Source: Hemerocallis citrina (taxonomy: Eukaryota > Streptophyta > Magnoliopsida > Asparagales > Asphodelaceae). Taken from it: a DNA stretch of 64,000 nt. The DNA lies in contig CM030366.1 in the NCBI GenBank assembly GCA_017893485.1, forward strand, positions 76,575,227 to 76,639,226, given 5' to 3'. The notes beneath the pieces were generated by a model. It was not told the origin of the DNA. It did no database searches and saw only the letters and a program-made list of their open reading frames with translations. Of the stretch, positions 1-11,677 are shown piece by piece. The position numbers were made by a program, and so were the translations under genes. How positions within the stretch are numbered: the stretch's first letter is position 1; each line of letters starts with the position of its first letter.

Positions 1-1340
1 AGACAGAAAGCAAAAAAGACAGGGAAAGAAAAGGGTTGAACAGGGGTGAGGGAAAACAAAAGCAGAAGGCAACTGAAAGAAAATAAAGCAAGGAAAAGGA
101 GAAAAACACATACAAGCAACCAACAATAAAACAATAAAACAAAAGATATCTGTAACTACACCCTCAGCTGTCTCAGCATCAGTAGTAGTCAGGTTGTAAG
201 CCTGACCTCTCCTCGGAACCACGGTATTCTGACCAACGATCTGACGTTGCGGGGGAAGCGGTGGTCTAGCTGGACTGCGAGCTGTGGCAACTTGCTGAAC
301 AGGACCCCTGGCTGGAGGAGCCAACCGCAGGCAATCCCGCACTGAATGATCAGCCACACTACAACCAAAACAGCGACGATTAGCACATCGGCAATCCTTG
401 CGCTCATGCCCTGAAATACGACAGAAGTCACAGAAACCAACTCTCGGAGGACCCACAGAAAAGTAAGGAGCTGCCCTGGCTAGAGGGGATGAAATAGGTC
501 TCCGAATAGGTCCACCAGAAGACCTAGCAACTGAGTGCGGAACAGTCTGCTGAGAGGGAGTTGAACCACCACGAGCCTGCTCCTGGGACCTAGCTGCCTC
601 AAGAGCCTCAACATAGGTATGCAAGCACAGAGAGACAAGTTGCACCTTAATGTCTCGCGCAAGCCCTAAGATGAACCTACAAGCCCTATCCTCTTCGTTA
701 ACCACAAGAACGGCTGCGAAGTGGCTAAGCCTTGTAAACTCAGCAGTGTACTCGTCCACAGACCTGGAGCCCTGTTGCAAGAAAGTCCATGTTACCACAT
801 TCATAATTGTTCATGCAATATTGCAACAAATCCAAAATGGAACAAAGACTTAACCTGTTTTAGGGCCAGGAATTGCTGTTCCATCTCAACCCGAGTACTA
901 CTGGGGAAGAACTTCTCCAAGAATCTCCGAGTAAAAGTAGCCCAAGCAATAGGCCTCTCAAGACGTTCAGACTCAGCCATCCACCAGATGTGAGCCAAAT
1001 CCACCAGCTGGATGGAAACGACGTCCACCCGATCAGCCTCTGCAATGCGAGCTGCTACCAACAAGCGCTCAGTCCAGATCAGCCACTGTTCAGCCTCCAA
1101 AGGCATCTCAGTGCCAGAAAAATGGTCGGGATGCAGCCTCATAAAATCTGTAACAGTCCCTGGGCAAGGCGAAAGAGTTGCCTGCACAGGCGCAATAGGA
1201 TGCAGAACCCGAGCAGCTTCAAGTGCAGCCATCACCAGATCGCTTTGGTTTTGCTGTTGATTAATCAGTCGCTCAAGCACAGCAGTGACAGCCTCAATCG
1301 GACCACCCTGCGATGAAGAAGTAGAACCCCTACGAGCCAT
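1..1340 (-). CDS. gag: Gag protein of gypsy C (two exons, open to window edge)
   Basis: Structural capsid/nucleocapsid protein. The start ATG (1338-1340, minus) sits in the context ACTATGGCTCG just after a GTGCAG acceptor-like site. Exon 1 (1340-855) encodes the retrotransposon gag domain, with HPDHFSGTEMPLEAEQWL, an IWW motif and a FLEKFFP segment. Exon 2 (771 leftward) continues exactly in frame with VDEYTAEFTRLS and then two zinc knuckles at about 330-432: CDFCRISGHERKDC and CFGCSVADHSVRDC. After the conserved GQAYNL segment the frame reaches VVTDI near position 150 and stays open to base 1, but that last part looks non-coding and may be an intron. Without removing 772-854 the frame stops at 801. 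No stops or frameshifts otherwise, unlike the other gag copies here, so this is the best-preserved gypsy gag in the window. Confidence 0.85.
772..854 (-). other. Predicted 83-bp intron inside gypsy C gag
   Basis: On the minus strand, coding sequence ends in CAG, followed by GTTAAG (donor-like); the segment ends in TTTCTTGCAACAG (pyrimidine tract and acceptor). Removing it joins the codon for Q to GSRSVDEY in phase 0 and eliminates the stop at 801. The related TR-GAG gag has no interruption at the homologous place (LTQ then GNCTVDEY). Seen directly: splice-like borders and restored homology. Inferred: that it is spliced. Confidence 0.75.
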
Positions 1341-1494
1341 AGTCTGCACAAAACCAAAAACAATTAGCATCCAGAATCTGAGTTGGAATTATGTTTCAGT
1401 TATGCATGCATGGTTGGTGAAGTGTTGTGCAGATCCCAGTTCGAGTCAAGCTTTTCTAATATATTAGTCAACTAATACATTAGCCAAACCTGAT

Positions 1495-1506
1495 GCTCTG
1501 ATACCA
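1495..1506 (-). other. Primer binding site of gypsy C (initiator Met-tRNA)
   Basis: The minus strand reads TGGTATCAGAGC, the usual plant Met-tRNA complement, 11 bases from the end of the LTR (TGTGACA). It fixes element orientation and the inner LTR border. Confidence 0.9.
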
Positions 1507-1517
1507 CTAATAAACCC

Positions 1518-4500
1518 TGTCACACCGCGCTTCCCAAAAATAAAGAATACGAGCACGTAACAAAAGCCCATCGAATGATTATTATCATCCTTAAGCTGTT
1601 TCAAGAAATCTTTGCAACACATCACAGAATTTATCAGAGTCGGAAGCATAAAGGTGGAACCAACATGCAACATTGAAACAAATTCACCAACAGAAATTTA
1701 CTTGAAATCAAATACCATGTTCCCAAATAAATCAGAGTCTGGAGAAAAATAAATATCTTGGGTCACATCGCCCAAATACAAATAATATCCAAGTCTCAAA
1801 ATACAAGAATAATCCAAGTCTCACGAATACGAATATTGTTCTAGCACGATACAAGAAATAATAATAATCAGAAGCAACTAATACTTCAAGTATCCAATAC
1901 CATCTTGAACCTGTTCGCCATAATCTGCAATTCATCGAATGCAGGAAAGAGGAAAAGAGAAAACACAAGTACCCGTCAATTGCAAGTCGCGGGTCACAAA
2001 TAGAGTATGATACAAGCACATGGAATGGGGAAAACTAACTAGCACATGGTATAGGTATAATGTCAACCTAGACAAACTAGCATGGTAAAAGTGTCAAGTG
2101 TACACGGCATAAATCAAGTGTCAAGTAAACAAGTATCTTATAAACATGCATCAAGTGTCAAGTGTCGTGTAATCATGTATCAGGTATCATGTTTCATGTT
2201 ATCAAGTCTCATGTATCAAGTCTCATGTATCATGTAGTCAAGTATCCATCAAGCATGTATCATGTCGAGTATCTTATTCAAGTATCATGTTCAAGTAATA
2301 AGTTCAAGTCTTGTGTGATTACCATCTAGGTAGCACGACATGCAACCCACCCTACATGGTTGCTACAACACAACAGTTTCGCTTTAGATTTCGTATTGGA
2401 CCATAGAGGGCAGTATACTCGGGGACAAGCAAGTAATTGAGCTCCAAGCTCCATGTATCATGTATCATGTATCATGTATCATGTATCACGTGTCAAGAGT
2501 GCAAGTGGCAAGTATCGTGTCTTGAGTGTAAGTATCAAGTATCATGTCAAGTATCACGTAGGATCAGTGGACCCCCTTCCGAGTAACATTTCTGAATTAT
2601 CCACTACTAGATCTGTCCTATAAAATCCCGCCTAGATTACTTTTATTATGAATGTCCAACAAGCATGAATACATTCAAAATAGTATGAAATGAACATGAT
2701 ATGATCAGGTTTAGGTTCAGGATAACAAATCAGCATGCGCGGATGACATACATTCACATATATGAGCAAAATAGTTTATGTTCATAATCAGGACAGCAAG
2801 ACCAATCGGTACTAAAATAGTTATTCTAAGAGTTATATTCATGCAAATCAGAATCCATCGAAGGATCTGGAAACTAGACATGCACACGCATTCAATGAGT
2901 ATAATAAAGTCATATACTAGTTCACAACATCTCAGCTCAAAACTGATTTGAATACAGATTTCATGTTCAGCCAGAAAACAGGGGAACAACTTCAAAAGCA
3001 TAAAACAACATGAAAACGTATCAAATAATTGCACAAAAAATCTGCGGTAATCCCCTATAGGTATAGACTCAAAATAACAAGTTTCACAATATTCCAGTAA
3101 GTGTAAATAAGCCACCAAAAATAAGAAGCAACACGAAAACATGGTTTGACGAATATGGAATTTCTCAACACTGCTGTACGAAAACAAGGATATCTCGCAA
3201 TCATTGAATCGAAATCCAATTCCGCCAAAACAACGTGAAAATAGATAGATTTTAATAACTTTCATATCTCACAAATAATTTTCATAAAGCATTAGGAATT
3301 ATAGTGAAAACTGCATTCAATATAGAACAGCATGCAATTTACAGCACAAGATGAATTTAGAGAAGAACATGAAACACTACCTGAAACTTATCTTTAAAAT
3401 ACAACAAAAATCTGAGTAGTCCCTAGTATCATAAGGAAACACTGAAAAAAGTATTATACCAAGATATTATGTATAGATTAGTTCTTGAAAATAAATTGTT
3501 AACAAAATTTACACAAAATAGAATCTGAAATCTATCGACATGGCTGTACCAAAAACATCATATCCAAATCGTGTAAAACCAGTGGGGTTTGAAAACAGAT
3601 ACAATTATCTACAATTCACTTTTAATTTTGAAGTTCAAATTTGGACTGTAGCATGTGTGGAAACAGCAAACCAAACAGAACAAACTGCACATACAGATTT
3701 CACATCTCCAGACAAAAGCATCATAACTTACACAATTTTGATCCAAACTTAACCAAACTTGAAACACAACCTATCCATCATCTAAACATCATGTTTTAGG
3801 GATTCTAACATGTCCAAGCCTATTTATTCTCACATGGGCAATTAATCGAACACATATCATGCAAATATCCGCATACACGAACAAAATCAAGTTGGGTAAA
3901 ACCTAGGTTATTAACCTATCAAATTTCATATCATAAGTCATCCATGGCCAAATTTATCACAATAGAGACAAACCCATCAAAGAGATGGTCGTCTCTAGAC
4001 CCAACTAGTCTAGGTGTGAACTTTTTGACTTGTATCAACCTAATGAAATTTTGTACAAGTTACTTGCCTCGTTATGGAGTGAATACGATTCCAACAAGCC
4101 TTAGGAACAAAACCCATGAGAGAAATCCTTCCAAGCGCGAATCCAAGCGCACCCACGAACGCGAAAAGCCCCTACGATCGAACTCCTCAATGCACGAACC
4201 AAAGTGATAATACCCACTTGAAAAATCACCAAAGGGGAGAGTTTTGTGATGTTTTGATGGTGGTGGTGCTGTTTGGATGGGGCCGGCCACACAAGGAGAG
4301 GAATAGGTTGGATTTTTGTACGGAGATGCAGTATATGGTGGAGTAGGAGATGTATGTGGTGGTCGGCAAGGCCTGGAGAGATGATGGCCGGCTTATGGAG
4401 GCAAGGGGGGACTCGGGTTTGGGAAGGAGTAGCAGGCCGGGAATCACACAAAGAGGGAGGCCGGGTTGTATTAGGAGAGGGAGAGAGAATAGAATTAGGG

Positions 4501-4948
4501 TTAGGGTTTAAAGGGGGTTAGGGTTATATATATGGGTAATAATGTGGGTTAATGGGCTGTGGGCATGAATATGTAGTAATAGGTATACAAATGAGTAATG
4601 GGTACTGGGTAGATTTCAATTGGGGATACAATTTATAGTGAATTCTATGGCTCCTAAAAATCTCCTTAAGGGTCAAAAATCATAATTTGGGTAAATCACC
4701 ACAAAAATCCACCACATCATCAAAAAAAAAATTAATAATGAACGATCCAAGAAAATGAGAAAAAGAACGCAAAATGGTGAAAACGAACAAAACGACGAAC
4801 AACGACACAATGAGTTAAAAAATGAAAGAGAAAGAATTTATATTGAAAATAATCCAATATACGGTTTCGAAAAAAATACGATAGATATAAAAATACACAA
4901 AAATGAAAATACACTCCAAAATACATAAAATGAAAAACAGGTGTTACA
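1518..4948 (-). repeat. 5' LTR of gypsy C (3431 bp)
   Basis: On the minus strand it begins TGTAACACCTG and ends GGTGTGACA, with TG...CA ends. The inner edge is set by the primer site and the outer edge by the break in copia reverse transcriptase coding. Length matches the 3.44-3.50 kb LTRs of the TR-GAG element, and both end in a TTTTTGGGAAGCG segment. It carries a CT-rich, gene-like leader on the minus strand and a short-motif repeat region. No coding sequence seen. Confidence 0.85.
2090..2570. repeat. Degenerate short tandem repeat in LTR of gypsy C
   Basis: Many imperfect copies of GTATCATGTATC and CAAGTGTCAAGT-like words; around 2455-2490 the heptamer ATCATGT repeats almost perfectly five times. 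An unrelated stretch (about 2320-2450) interrupts the array. Likely slippage within the LTR. Confidence 0.7.
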
Positions 4949-5677
4949 TATAGTCATCTGTACAACTAAGGCAAAAGTCTCATCATAATCAATGTCATGC
5001 TCCCGAGTAAAACCTTGGGCAACTAGACGAGCCTTGTGCCACTCAATGAATCCATCAGGTCGATATTTGATCTTGAAGATCCACTTGCAGCTAACAGGCT
5101 GGACGCCCATAAGTAGTGGAACAACATCCCAAGTGTCATAATGATCAAATGCACGAAACACCTTTGCAATAGCTTCCCGCCACTTGGGAAATTGAATAGC
5201 TTCCTGATAGGTTCTGGGCTCACTTGTGGAGTATATAATAATGAGATATGCATAAAACTGTGGTAAGTAGGTGACAAGGGTGGCAAAGCCAAATTGGTCA
5301 GAAGGATCAGTAGCATCAGGTGTGTAACATGCCAGTTGGATGCCTGAGGTAGAATGTAGACTAATGGAACAGTGGTGGATTGGTAGTGTGGGGGGGTGAG
5401 ATAGGTGGAGTGGGTGAATGCAGCTGTGGGGATGCAGGTGATGATGGTGTAGGATGTGGTGGGGATGCAGGTGGTGTCTCCATAAGAGGAATAATAGGTT
5501 GAACATCAGCAGGGGATAGGAAAGGAGCCAAATGAGTAGGATCATATGGAATGCATGAAGGTATGGCCGGTCATATGGAATGCGTGAAGGTATGGCCGAG
5601 GAGATAAGCCCAACAACTGGGGAACCGAAAAAACTAGTATGCTCAGGAGAGGTCAAGTAGTAGGGAGGGTCTTCCAC
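4949..5677 (-). pseudogene. pol: Copia A pol: linker and start of reverse transcriptase
   Basis: The minus strand encodes a proline/histidine-rich linker and then the hallmark start of copia reverse transcriptase: EAIQFPKWREAI, TWDVVPL, CKWIFKIKYRPDG, KARLVAQGFTREH and DYDETFALVVQMT, ending at the gypsy C insertion. Copia B (54114-54506) carries the same region, which proves two separate copia copies. Everything downstream (catalytic YVDD and RNase H) is absent from the window. Decay: upstream frames are shifted relative to this one. Confidence 0.85.
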
Positions 5678-6390
5678 AAAGGAGACATGTCAAGAAATAC
5701 GAACACGACCTACCACACGACCAACTCAGACAATTATGTTCTGCACTGAGACCTAGGTGAACACACTTAGTGGTTCGAGCGGTGAGCTTCGTGCGCTCAG
5801 TGGGAGGTAAAGAACATAACAGGTACACCCAAAAGTATGGAGCATACTGTATTTTGGTGGTGAGTGACGAAGAGCCTCGAAAGGTGATGTGCCAGATAGG
5901 ACAGACGAGGGAGTGATGTTAATGAGACAGACAGACATCATGACAGCTTCATCCCAGAAAGAACGAGGAACTGAAGATGAGTAGAAGAGCATGAGCCATC
6001 TCAAGAATGTGATGATGCTTGCGTTTAGCTACATCATTCTGCTTATGTGTATGAGTGCATGATTGCTGAAAGAGTGTACCATGAGATTGATGTACCGATC
6101 TCATAGCAGCAGAAGTGTACTCACGAACACTGTCTAATCGAAAGATTTTGATACGGACACCAAATTGAGTGTGAACCATGTTCGTAAAGAATTGGTAAAT
6201 GTCAGGTATCTCAGAGCGTTGGCACACAAGAAATACTCATGTTAATCTAGTGTAATTATCGTTGAAACTAACATAATAGAGATAACCTTTGTGAGAAAGT
6301 GTAGGTGATGGTCCCCATATGTCAGAGTGAATAAGTTGAAAAGGATGGGTAGTTGGAGAAGTGCTTTTGAGATTAAAATAAAGTGCTATG
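5678..6390 (-). pseudogene. pol: Copia A integrase core, frameshifted
   Basis: Continues the integrase broken by the solo LTR. Minus-strand frames show HSDIWGP (first catalytic D), a stop in TRLT*VFLV, then FRLDSVREYTS (second D) and a segment aligning with the usual NGVAERKH, here NDVAKRKHHHILE, so the catalytic E is replaced by K. A further frame (5753-6004) has FWDEAVMMSVCLIN and TPFEALR-type sequence (here TSPFEALRHSPPKY) and FGCTCYV, typical of copia integrase C-terminal regions. Several stops and frameshifts: inactive. Confidence 0.8.
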
Positions 6391-7622
6391 TGTAACACCC
6401 CGAATTCCAAAACAGACTGAATTCGAAGTTCCGTAGGATTTTTACACTTCTTTCGTATAATTTAATAAGGAAATAAAAATATTTTTTTTTTACATCAGAG
6501 TTCACAATTACATCACATATTTACAGCGGAAGCAATTTACAACAATTTACGTGAATTGAAATGTACAACACTTGGATCATTCTTTAATCAGCATGCATTC
6601 TTTAGTCTTGTTAATCACTTTACCCTGCATAAAGGCTGTGGGCGCGTCAGTTGCTTACAATCGACGAAATATTATACATGGCTATCCTCTCTATGCCAAA
6701 ATAGTATAATGATTCTCAGATACTTAAACAATCACAAACTTGATCACAAACAGAAACTACAAGCGACTATCCTATAGATGTCGTGTTGTGCAATGCACTT
6801 AGTCCTTAATGCAGCTTTATATATTGCATGACACTAATGCGCACTTGTTCAGATTTTATGCATCCCATACTACATAGGTCCGAGGGTAAGCCCTTAACCG
6901 TTATTCATCTTGTAGGGTTCGATCCATCATCATCACTTAAACTACTACTGTAACTACGATAAGTATCCTAGATGTTCTATGAGTTACTAGCTCATATCCA
7001 GAAAGCCTGGAAGGGAATTCCACGTCATGTCACGACGCATCGTGAAGAACCTATGGACTATTCAGCCTCCGTCAGGGGACATGACGCCATCCGTGGTCAC
7101 GAAACACCCCACGAGCGTCGCCTGCGGTACGGACTCCTGGAGATATATCCACGTTATGTCACGACGCATCGTGAAGACAGCCTATGAATACTCTCACTCT
7201 GTAGCTCTGAGGCCCTCATACTCATGTTTTTCTCTTATTTTCATCACATCTTCAATATGTATCTAGTCCTTAATTATTTGAATAATGAACAAAATCAATT
7301 CTCTAGAGTTAGCCCTTCCACTATATCGGTCTTAACCATTTATTCAACATGACTCAAATCTTGGTCTTTTAATTTCATTTCAACACATTTCTTTTCAATG
7401 CCGGTATGAGGTTTAACTACACTCTAGTTCTCAATTTTAATTCATAATCACAAAAATTAAGTCTTTCATACTCATAAGTTCTCTTTTCATGATTAACATT
7501 AATTTTCACTTCATTTTCATGACATTTGTATATTCATGTTCTTTCATAATTCATCAAACCATTCAATTTCAATTTCATACACAGTCCCATGCAGAAACAA
7601 TATAATTTCATTTTTCTCAGGG

Positions 7623-7940
7623 CAGTCGACTGTTAAGCCAGGCCAGTCAGCTGTTCTGCGAGGTTCTAAAGCTCAAAAATAAATAATCGGAGTAGTCGAC
7701 TGTCAAGCTATGGTCAGTCGACTATTCCGTAAAGATTTGAACTATAATTTCATTTTTCTCAGGTCAGTCGACTGTTTAAGCATGGCCAGTCGGCTGTTCT
7801 GCGAGTTTCTAAAGCTTAAAAATAAATAATCAGAGTAGTCGACTGTCAAGCTATGGTCGGTCGACTGTTTCGTAAAAGATTTGAACTATAATTTCATTTT
7901 TCTCAGGTCAGTCGACTATTTGAATATAATCGGTCGACTG
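7623..7940. promoter_or_regulatory. Paired CAGTCGACTG palindromes in solo LTR
   Basis: Ten copies of CAGTCGACTG or one- or two-base variants start at 7623, 7644, 7693, 7715, 7765, 7787, 7836, 7858, 7909 and 7931. They form five pairs whose members start 21 or 22 bp apart. Part of the multiplicity comes from a tandem unit of 142-144 bp. The function is unknown; the shape suggests binding sites for a dimeric protein. Confidence 0.7.
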
Positions 7941-8623
7941 TGCTACTGGGTTTTTCAAATTCCCAAAATGTTTTTAGTTCTTTTTCTTCTCCAAATTCAT
8001 TCAAAAAAATCTAGATTTTATTTTTCATCTTATTACAACCTTTCAGTAAAATAATATTTTTATTTTTGATACAAAATAACATAATTTGCTCTCTACTTCA
8101 TTTTATTCTTCAATTTCGAATTTAGGGGGAAATAAGCATAATCTTCTCATAAATTACACTTAAAATTTCCCTATATCACTTATAATATTTTTATTAACAT
8201 TGTACAATTATCTCAGTAATAAAATTCATTTTTCAAGTCATTTAACAACAAATTAGTCAAAATCACATATATCCATAGTTCTTTATTCAATTGTTCAACA
8301 TACAAGAATGTATTTGTTTATCTAGCACATCACAACAAAATTGAGCATGGTAACATGAAATATCTTCTCGGTTTCGGAAAAAAGTCGATCGTCAGCCGGG
8401 ATAAGTTGTTGTTCATTCCGCTTTTTCCAAACAAAGCGAAGCGAATGGGTCATTTAACAAATCATAATTTGGCAATCAATTTAACACTCTTTTAACATAT
8501 AATCAAACTAGTAGCAATTTGTCTCATTTTCATAATGCACGGCTATATTAGTTAGAGTTTCTCCATAATTTGTCAACCATATCCTAACATGATGCATAAT
8601 TAGAAGTTTAAGAGAAACACCCA

Positions 8624-8936
8624 CCTTAAATGGAGAGAAACAATCAAATAGACTCCTAGAGAATCTCCTACAATGAATGAACAAAGCCTTCTCCTCCTAG
8701 ATCAAGCCACAAAAATCGCCCCTCCTTGTTGCAAGCTTGAACCCGAGCCTCCCCTATGCAGTACAGCCTCCTTCTCCTTGGTTGAAGCACTCACACAAAA
8801 TACTCACTCTTTTTAACTCACAACTCCTCAATCTTTTTGCCTTACAACTTGTATTCTCTCTTTCTATTCTTTCTTTTCAGTTTTTTTCTCTTTTTTTTCC
8901 AAGTGAGAATGAAGTGTGTGGGAGGGGGTATTTATA
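8624..8936 (-). promoter_or_regulatory. LTR promoter: TATA box and leader donor site
   Basis: The minus strand has TATAAATACCCCC (TATA at 8936-8929) and, about 310 bases downstream, AAG|GTGGGT (donor at 8624). The same TATAAATACC and AG|GTGGGT pair occurs in LTRs of gypsy A and gypsy B, so both are probably functional family features: transcription start and a 5' splice site in the leader. Confidence 0.6.
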
Positions 8937-9497
8937 CAATTTTCTAGGGTGAATGGAGGGCCAAGATTAGATCAAAACGTCAAAGATTAAGGGTCAAGAT
9001 AAAGTAGGGAGTTGAAATAACTTCCCATGATGAGAGTAACCAACTCTCCACCACTCCCATCTCTCCCACTCTCCTAATCTTACCCGGCCTAGGGTGAAGA
9101 AAGTGTGCAATGCACACTCCATTGTATGCACATGCCACCTAGTGTCCCCCATTTACAAATTTGTTCATGTGACAAATTTAATTGTCCATGAAATGAGTCT
9201 ACACTACAAGTTAGACCATTTCAAAAGAGAATTAAAGTAAATGGGCTCACTAATGGGCCAAACTAACTATGGGCTTTAAAATAATTAATTTAATTAATAA
9301 AACAGAGTGGGCTTAAAAGACAAGTAGGCCTAGATTTTAATTAGGTTTTTTTAAGGAGAATATTTTTTTGGAAAAATAAAGAGAACAAATACTATATAAA
9401 AATATTTTATAAAAGAAATTATACAAATGAAATCATACGTGCACAACATGTAAAATCACAAGAATCTCATAAATGAAAACTAGGATGTTACACTATG

Positions 9498-9700
9498 TGT
9501 TTGGCCAAATGACAACTCTGACAATCAGGCAACTGAGTAAAAGAAAAAAGACCATGAGCACCACTACAGGCTACAGTCTTGAGTCGAGACTCATTAATAT
9601 GTCCTAAGTGTCTGTTCCACAAATTAGCATCAGAGAACACAGCACTAGCAAAAATGAGGATGATATTTATGGGCATGAAGAAAATCTAGATGATATAGAT
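9498..9700 (-). pseudogene. pol: Copia A GAG-pre-integrase zinc-binding domain
   Basis: The minus frame contains LWNRHLGHINESRL followed by LPDCQSCHLAKH: the HHCC zinc-binding module ahead of copia integrase. It is interrupted right after LAKH by the solo LTR and resumes at 6390 with ALYFNLKSTS. Upstream it joins the protease segment. Confidence 0.85.
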
Positions 9701-10120
9701 GACCCTATCAACTAGCACGCTCAAACTCCTGATCAGTGTGTAAATCGGTGATAGAACAACCTAAAGAATCAAATATAACGACATGACCACTATCACATAG
9801 TGCACTAATGAAAATAAGATTCATGGATAAATGAGGATCATAAAGAACAGAAGGCAGTGTGAGGGTGGGAGAGCTAATAGATCCTGAGTGTATAAGAAAA
9901 AGTTGTGAGCCATCAGTAGTGTGTAGGGATGGTGAGTGAGAGGGAAGGACAGTGTTGGTGGTGAGCAGTGTATAATTACTAATAAGATGATGTGACACAC
10001 CACAATCTAAAATCCAGCTAGAATCCATATCGGGAGTAACAAAGAATGCAGGGGCAGAGGGGCCAGCAGTGACAAACTGACCTAAGAGCTGGATTTCCAG
10101 CTGAGCGAGGTGGTGCTAAA
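9701..10120 (-). pseudogene. pol: Copia A protease region
   Basis: Minus-strand frame with MDSSWILDCGVSHHLIS, matching the copia aspartic protease start WILDSGASHHM; the active-site DSG reads DCG, so catalysis is doubtful. It continues with TTDGSQLFLIHSGS and VLYDPHLSMNLIFIS, typical of the following segment. Upstream in frame lies QLEIQLLGQFVTAGPSAP, resembling the usual gag/protease spacer. The 5-bp solo LTR and hAT insertions bracket this piece together with the domain at 9498-9700. Confidence 0.8.
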
Positions 10121-10497
10121 TTTGGCCCAATCAGCAGGAGTCGACAAGGCTGGAGTTATGGTCATGGCCAAGGATGTAAGGTAAGAAGTGCTGCGAGGAG
10201 GAAGGAGACTAGTGTCGTTGTGGCAGGGATTGAAGTGAGGTCGAAAATGTTGTTGGTGTCGGGATCGGGATAGAGAGCTGGATGGTGCTACCGTTTGTAG
10301 AATACGAGGTGGGGCAAGGTAGGGATGATGCGGGGAGGAGTAAGGAGGAGGCCGGAATCCGAATGGGGACTATATATATCAGAATCTGGAGAGAGATCAG
10401 GATGTGAGGGAGAGTGAATATGAAGATGTAGAAATGGGGAAGTCGGTGGAGAATCAAAGAGACCGGTGAGACTGAAGTTCCATTGGAGAAGAAAGAG
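10121..10497 (-). pseudogene. Copia A gag C-terminal/leader remnant, not resolvable
   Basis: Lies between protease and the hAT insertion. Minus-strand frames are rich in S, P, T and H with stops in each; I see no CCHC knuckle or recognisable gag domain. Position alone says gag. Its last eight bases (AGAAAGAG) are the target site duplicated by the hAT insertion. Confidence 0.4.
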
Positions 10498-10770
10498 TTG
10501 GGATGGCAAGTGGGCCGGGTTAACTGCCGGCCTGCCCGTGACCCGCCCGTATAACTCGGCCCGCGAAACGGCGGTTCGGGTTCAGTAACGGGTCGACCCG
10601 GGTTACCGAAATAGTGGATCCAACCCGCCCAATCCGGTCTGCGAACCCGGTTAAAAACCCCAACCCGCACGCCAACCCGAGGGTCGACCTGCGGATAGCG
10701 AACCGTTCAAATGTTCGACCCGTCCCGGGTCGACCGTTGACCCGCGGGTCGAACGGGTTGCAAAAAATCT
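10498..10770. repeat. hAT 5' inverted repeat and GC-rich subterminal repeats
   Basis: The TIR is followed by about 270 bp dense in ACCCG/CGGGT words, including GGGTCGACC, in sharp GC contrast to the AT-rich surroundings. The same words fill the opposite end (49230-49424). Such subterminal clusters are where hAT transposases bind. Confidence 0.8.
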
Positions 10771-11358
10771 ATGCCCAACGACACTGTTGTCCAAAGCCCA
10801 TCAACGGCTTTAATGGCCATTTTTTTGGGTTTTTTTGGTTTTTTTTGGTTTTTTTGTTATTTTAACCCTATAACTACCCCCCCCCCAAAAGCCCATCAAA
10901 AAATTCACAAAAAACTCTTTTACTCTCTCTACTATTGTAATTCATTTCTAAGCAATTTGTGAACAATTGAAGTATTCAACAAGCAAGTCTTCAAGGCATA
11001 TACACGATCAAATTCCGATCGTATCGAAATCAAAATTCAACAACGTCTTCAACTCTCATCCAACTCCAAGTGATCAAGTCTTTAACTCTCTTTCAAGCTC
11101 TCCTCAACTCTTCAATCCCGGAATCGCTTATTTCAACTTCTACTTCTATTCTTATTTTCACGGATTTTTTTATATACGCGTATCCACGGTGAACGGTATC
11201 AAAATTTCATACCTCTCTTCTTATTTAATTTTTGTTATAGTTATAATTTTTGTTGGTTTTTTGATCTTCTCTATCTCAAACCTCTTGTTTTCTAGATTTC
11301 TTTTTATAATTCATCGCTCCTACATTGTGTAGTTTTTTTTTACATACATTACTACATT
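10771..11358 (+). other. hAT 5' non-coding region
   Basis: Lies between the subterminal repeats and the transposase ATG. T-rich with a C run at 10878-10886. No conserved protein is encoded; it is presumably promoter and leader. Confidence 0.5.
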
Positions 11359-11492
11359 ATGTCTAGATCACACAGTAGCGGTCGTAGCCAAAGTAGGCAA
11401 GATTCCACCGGTACTTCTCGTACGCCACCAATTGTCCCAATTAGTGAGCCCGCCGAAGAGTACCATGATCCTCCTACCCAACAATGGGGTAC
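11359..11492 (+). pseudogene. hAT transposase, N-terminal 45 codons
   Basis: ATG at 11359 opens a Ser/Arg/Pro-rich tail (MSRSHSSGRSQSRQD...) that runs to the gypsy A insertion. After removing gypsy A and one GGTAC copy, the frame continues at 46854 as QWGTHDEVVGDIQLEEE. This proves that the two halves belong to one gene. Confidence 0.85.
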
Positions 11493-11677
11493 TGTAATAC
11501 CCTAAAATTTCATTTTAATAAAAATATTGATTTTTACGTGTTATGAACGTGCAAATTTCATATGTATATTATTTATTTATTTTATATAAAAAATTTAATT
11601 TTTAGTATGAACAACTATTTTCCTTTATTTCTCTAAAAGACTATTTCTAAAGCCTAAACACTATTTTATTTGTTGAG

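Larger units (their letters stand above)
1..4948 (-). mobile_element. Ty3/gypsy LTR retrotransposon C, 5' part only
   Basis: Element reading leftward and cut by the left window edge. In element order it shows a 5' LTR (4948 down to 1518), a Met-tRNA primer binding site, a short leader and a gag gene with two CCHC knuckles. The right end (minus strand TGTAACACC) abuts copia A reverse transcriptase sequence, so it inserted into copia A; the flanking five bases are TATAG, whose partner lies outside the window. LTR length (3.43 kb) and the LTR 3' end resemble the TR-GAG element at 21013-29505, and the two gag proteins are clearly related. Whether pol follows gag cannot be seen. Confidence 0.9.
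6391..9492 (-). repeat. Solo LTR of a gypsy A/B-like element (3102 bp)
   Basis: The plus strand begins TGTAACACCCCGAATTCC and ends GATGTTACA. It is flanked by a perfect 5-bp duplication, CTATG (6386-6390 and 9493-9497), and copia integrase coding resumes across it. Both ends match LTRs of gypsy A and B, so orientation is minus. There is no internal region and no primer site, as expected after LTR-LTR recombination. It contains two near-copies of a segment around 7020-7050 and 7150-7178, a 142-144-bp tandem unit (7603-7945), a TATA box and a conserved donor-like site. Confidence 0.92.

Noticed and set aside
2717..3265. 182-codon minus-strand ORF in LTR C
   Set aside because: F/L/C-rich frame from AT-rich LTR sequence; no homology recognised and located in the middle of an LTR.
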